Source: Limanda limanda
Taxonomy: Eukaryota; Chordata; Actinopteri; Pleuronectiformes; Pleuronectidae
Length of the DNA stretch: 64,000 nucleotides
Assembly: GCF_963576545.1 (NCBI RefSeq)
Contig: NC_083639.1
Coordinates: forward strand, 26,204,618-26,268,617
Direction: 5' to 3'
How positions within the stretch are numbered: position 1 is the stretch's first letter; each line of letters starts with the position of its first letter. The notes beneath the pieces were generated by a model. The model made no database searches, was not told the DNA's origin, and saw only the letters and a list, made by a program, of their open reading frames with translations. Positions 60,463 through 64,000 of this stretch are shown here, in pieces. The position numbers were made by a program, and so were the translations under genes.

Positions 60463-63400
60463 CTAGTGCTGGGTCCACTTGATGCTCTTCAGGTCGATGC
60501 CTTCCTGAACCATCTCCCACAGCGGACTGACATGAAGACACAGACAAAGACAGGAACAAAAGTTAATGGGTGTTTAACATAATAATATTACCTTTTAAAC
60601 AAATACTTTTATTTTACAGATTTACAGACACGTACTGTATGTATAAGTCAATGAGTCAGTTCCAAAGTACCATGCTCATCATTTCTATCAGTAATTATAA
60701 CAGTATGTTCACTAAACAGAAGATCACATCACTTAGAATAAGAATTGTAGAAAAAAAAATACTAAAATAAGAGAAACACTGGAATCTCACCTCATCTCTC
60801 GGAGTCTGCTGACCTGTTGGATACATTTCTCTGCCGTGTAGTCGATTTCTTCCTCTGTGGTGAACCTGCCAATACCAAATCTGACACACAAGCACATAGT
60901 CACATTAATCCACATGAGATTAGGATGAAAATCACAAAGGAAATTAAAGGGTTTATTCTTGTGTGTGAGTCGGTAATGTGACATACGATCTTAACAAATG
61001 TATTTTGGTTTTGACGGCTTCTTTTTATAACAAATCAACTTAAACTTCTTCAGAATCTTGACGATCAGCAGGATCGTAACTTATTAAGACATTTTATTTC
61101 AATGACAAATAAAGTTCAAACAAATCAGACTGAGTTATTTTCAGGATTACAGTCTGGATACAATCATCCTTATTATCAGGATTATGATCCATTATTACGA
61201 TGTGATTCCAGGGAAGATGACCAGTGTTTATACCTGATGGAAGAATGAGCCAACTCTTCATCTGCTCCGATTGCTCTGAGGACGTATGAGGGCTCCAGGG
61301 ACGCTGACGTACACGCACTGTCCATTGAAACAAACACAGATATTAATTCATCTTGAAAGACACAACGTAGATTTCCAAAAACTTTGCTCCTGTTCATTTA
61401 GAGTGACTCTGACCTGCCAGATGAAAGAGCGATATCCTTCAGTGCCATCAACAGACTCTCTCCCTCCACGTAGGCAAAGGACAGGTTGACACAGCCTGAA
61501 ACAAACACACACACACGAAGATAGGTTCATCTGTCTCATCTATAAAACCGAAACCTCTAACATTAAGTGGGACGTGACAAAGGTTTAGTTGAAATTGAAG
61601 CAGGACTGTGGTGTGTGTGTACCAGGGTAGCGTTTGACTGGATCTCCGTTCATTGTAACGTCAGGTGTTGAAGCCTGGATCTTCTGGACCAGACGATTAG
61701 CCAACATGGACACTCTTTGATGATCATACTAAACACACATATACACACTTATTAAGGATATGTGGGTACATTTGCTAAGTGTTTGTGTGTTTGACTGTGT
61801 TACTTTTACCTCCATCTCCTGCTGGGCGATGCTGCAGGCAGCTCCCAGCCCGACAGCCAGTGGGGTGGGGACGGTACCGGAGCGCAGCCCCCTCTCCTGC
61901 CCGCCTCCGTTCTGCAGCGGCTCCATACGCACCCGAGGCCGGCGACGCACATACAAGGCTCCGACACCTGTACACAAATACACACAAACACTGTCTCAAT
62001 CTAACTTACAGGTATGGGTGGATCTGCACAACCCACAACCCAATAACTGCTAACGCTTGGGCTAACCTTTGGGTCCGTAGAGCTTGTGACCACTGATGGA
62101 CAGCAAGTCAATCTTCCAGTCGGTGACGTCCATGGGAATCTTTCCGACAGCCTGAGCAGCATCGGTGTGAAGGAAGACTCCTCTAGAGCGACAGATCTGA
62201 CCTGAGAACAGGAAGAGGGAAATTCAATGAGTCCACAGTTTTGATCAGAGTAATATATCGTTATCATGGTGAAGGCTCCACATGGTGACAGGGACAGGAT
62301 TTATTTAGGCAAATTGAAATGGGGAGTAAATAACATGTCGAGTTGTCATAGTTACCAATTTCCTTGATAGGCTGCGTGACTCCAATCTCATTGTTGACAG
62401 TCATCACTGACACCAGACATGTGTCAGGACGAATGGTGGCCTCAAGCAGCTGAAAACATGCACACACTTATTTTTGAATACACATATTTACTTGTGTACG
62501 TTTTAAAAAATGCCCTGTACATTAACTGTTTAGATGTTGACTCTTGTGTAGGTTCTGTGTGTAAATTCTGTGTGTGTACCTCCAGGTCCACCAGTCCGTT
62601 CTGCATGACTGGCAGGTAGGAGATGCTGAATCCTTCTGATTCCAGAACTCGACACGAGTCCAGGACACATTTGTGTTCCGTCTGTGTGGTGATCACGTGA
62701 CGCTTCTTGGCCTGGTAGAACCTGGCTACACCCTGCAGGAGACAAAGAGAAGTTGTCATTAATTAACTCATAAAACTGGTTCGAACCCGGCTCCAGAACA
62801 GTTATTACAGTGTTCTTCTGATCTTAATGCATTCTCATAGCGATGTGGTTTAGTTCTTACTGCATTTTAATTGGAGTTCTCATTGATAATAAAAACAAAG
62901 GGAGGAGGGGATAGCGGTGGGAGGAGGGGAGGGACAAGGTGAGGAAGAAGAGAACAAGGAAGTGATGAAGAGGAGCATAGTGAGACCTTGATCGCCATGT
63001 TGTTGGACTCTGTGGCTCCACTGGTGAAGATGATCTCTCTGGGATCAGCGCCAATCAGGTCAGCTACCTGCTGCTCAGAGAGAAGGAGAGAGAGAACACA
63101 GTTAATGTGGCTCTATCATACTTAGGCCTCATGGAATCAAGCACATGATTGAAATCAAATGTTATAAAATAGAAATGATTGTCTGTTTACCTTCCTGGCA
63201 ACCTCCATGGCGCTCTCGCTCTCCCAGCCGTAGGCATGTGTCCTGGAATGAGGGTTACCGTAGTAATTCACCTGGTAGGGCAACATGGCGTCCAACACCC
63301 GGGGGTCCTGCACACACACACACACACACACACATTAGTGAGTTCAGGACTAAATAACTCCTCCACTGAATCTAACATTTGCTACATCTATGAAAACATG

Positions 63401-63485
63401 ATTGTTACCATTGGTGTGGTGGCCTGAAAATCCAGGTAGAGGGGGCGGAGCTCATCTATCTCCAGTTCCTGTTTCTTGATGACCT
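60463..63485 (-). CDS. nfs1: Cysteine desulfurase, mitochondrial (5' exon outside window)
   Basis: Twelve in-phase exons: 63409-63485, 63191-63307, 62987-63073, 62580-62732, 62356-62449, 62067-62201, 61810-61967, 61623-61728, 61414-61495, 61234-61317, 60791-60880, 60463-60526, ending SIKWTQH then TAG. About 415 codons are visible, against 457 residues in human NFS1, so the transit peptide and first residues lie right of 63485 or beyond the window. NFS1 is a PLP enzyme that takes sulfur from cysteine for Fe-S cluster assembly with ISCU, ISD11 and frataxin. Seen: [28 protein letters not shown], the PLP lysine in SGHKLYGPK (codon 62083-62085) and the persulfide cysteine in SACTSAS (codon 61311-61313). 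All key residues are present. Confidence 0.96.
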
Positions 63486-64000
63486 CTGCAGCACAACAAC
63501 AGGCAGAAGGTCAACATGAGTTTCAGCAGATCTGATTGATTCTGAGCGGAAACAATGAGTGAGACTTCTGTGACAAGGGGGGGGGCGGTCAGTCCCTGGT
63601 GTCCCTCATCAAACCAGGATGTGGAGCCGAGTCTAGAATCCTTTTAAGAACTGAAACCAACCAGTACACCATGTTGGAATAAAGAGTAAACCCCAATCAA
63701 TATTGATTTATGGGAACATATCATCTGTGATACAAGACTCACATGATTTAAGAGTTTTGTTCCTCATGGCTCTCTAGTCTGTGACGCAGCTGAAATATAT
63801 TGATCTTTACCAACAGATATTTATATTGTTTTTATTCCCAAAATAATCCACGGTGGTCAGGCCCTGTCCCTTAAACCTGCACAAACCCAAATAATCGCTA
63901 AGATATTCAGAGAAAACTCAAGACAATACATAAAATAACAAAATACAAATAAAAATTGTATTTAATAAATATTGGAAATTCAAAACAGAGCTGGTGCCAT
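63486..64000 (-). other. nfs1 upstream intron, partial
   Basis: Sequence right of the first visible exon. The exon starts in the middle of a codon, so at least one more coding exon is needed. I do not see it in these 515 bases. Confidence 0.6.

Noticed and set aside
62775..62800. tRNA-like GGTTCGAACCCGG
   Set aside because: The T-arm-like word stands alone; no acceptor, D or anticodon arms fit around it.

Overview
The window looks like nuclear DNA of a teleost fish, probably a compact percomorph genome (inference). It holds multi-exon vertebrate genes with short GT-AG introns, very many CA/GT, GA, TGAT and CTGT microsatellites, and fragments of fish-type LINE and SINE repeats. I see no rRNA, tRNA, CRISPR array or bacterial feature.

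Five protein-coding genes lie head to tail on the minus strand. From right to left they are nfs1 (cysteine desulfurase, 5' end beyond the window, about 60.5-63.5 kb), rbm12 (RNA-binding protein, single coding exon, 49.6-52.3 kb), cpne1 (copine, 15 coding exons, 36.9-42.0 kb), fer1l4 (ferlin with about 2,053 residues in 49 phase-consistent exons, 13.8-34.0 kb) and an ASAP-family ArfGAP (BAR-PH-ArfGAP-ankyrin-proline-rich, 11.4 kb leftwards, 3' end beyond the window). I placed exon borders by hand from acceptor and donor signals, reading-phase agreement and family similarity. The fer1l4, cpne1 and nfs1 models are in phase throughout. The last three asap exons (below 2.1 kb) are tentative and do not join in phase.

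The order fer1l4-cpne1-rbm12-nfs1, all on one strand, matches the FER1L4-CPNE1-RBM12-NFS1 block of human chromosome 20q11.22 as I know it. In humans FER1L4 is a transcribed pseudogene; here it reads as an intact gene. The ASAP neighbour is not part of the human block, so it may be a paralogue that mammals lost or moved.

GC/CpG-rich candidate promoters lie at 11.56-12.03 kb (asap), 44.54-44.90 kb (cpne1) and 56.69-57.43 kb (rbm12). Between genes there are long 3' flanks and several repeat arrays: a 1.5 kb GATA-rich array (57.44-58.95 kb), an array of X-box-like GTTACCATAGCAAC motifs downstream of rbm12 (48.71-49.21 kb), and a 26-bp minisatellite upstream of rbm12 (53.93-54.18 kb). Within genes, several introns consist mostly of one tandem repeat that begins at the 5' splice site: TTAGGG-containing units after a fer1l4 exon, about 97 pure CTGT copies after another, a GA array after a third, and a TGAT array in asap.

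The genes do not form one pathway. They act in Arf-GTPase control of membrane and actin (asap), Ca2+/C2-domain membrane proteins (fer1l4, cpne1), RNA binding (rbm12) and mitochondrial Fe-S cluster assembly (nfs1). Their link is conserved gene order.
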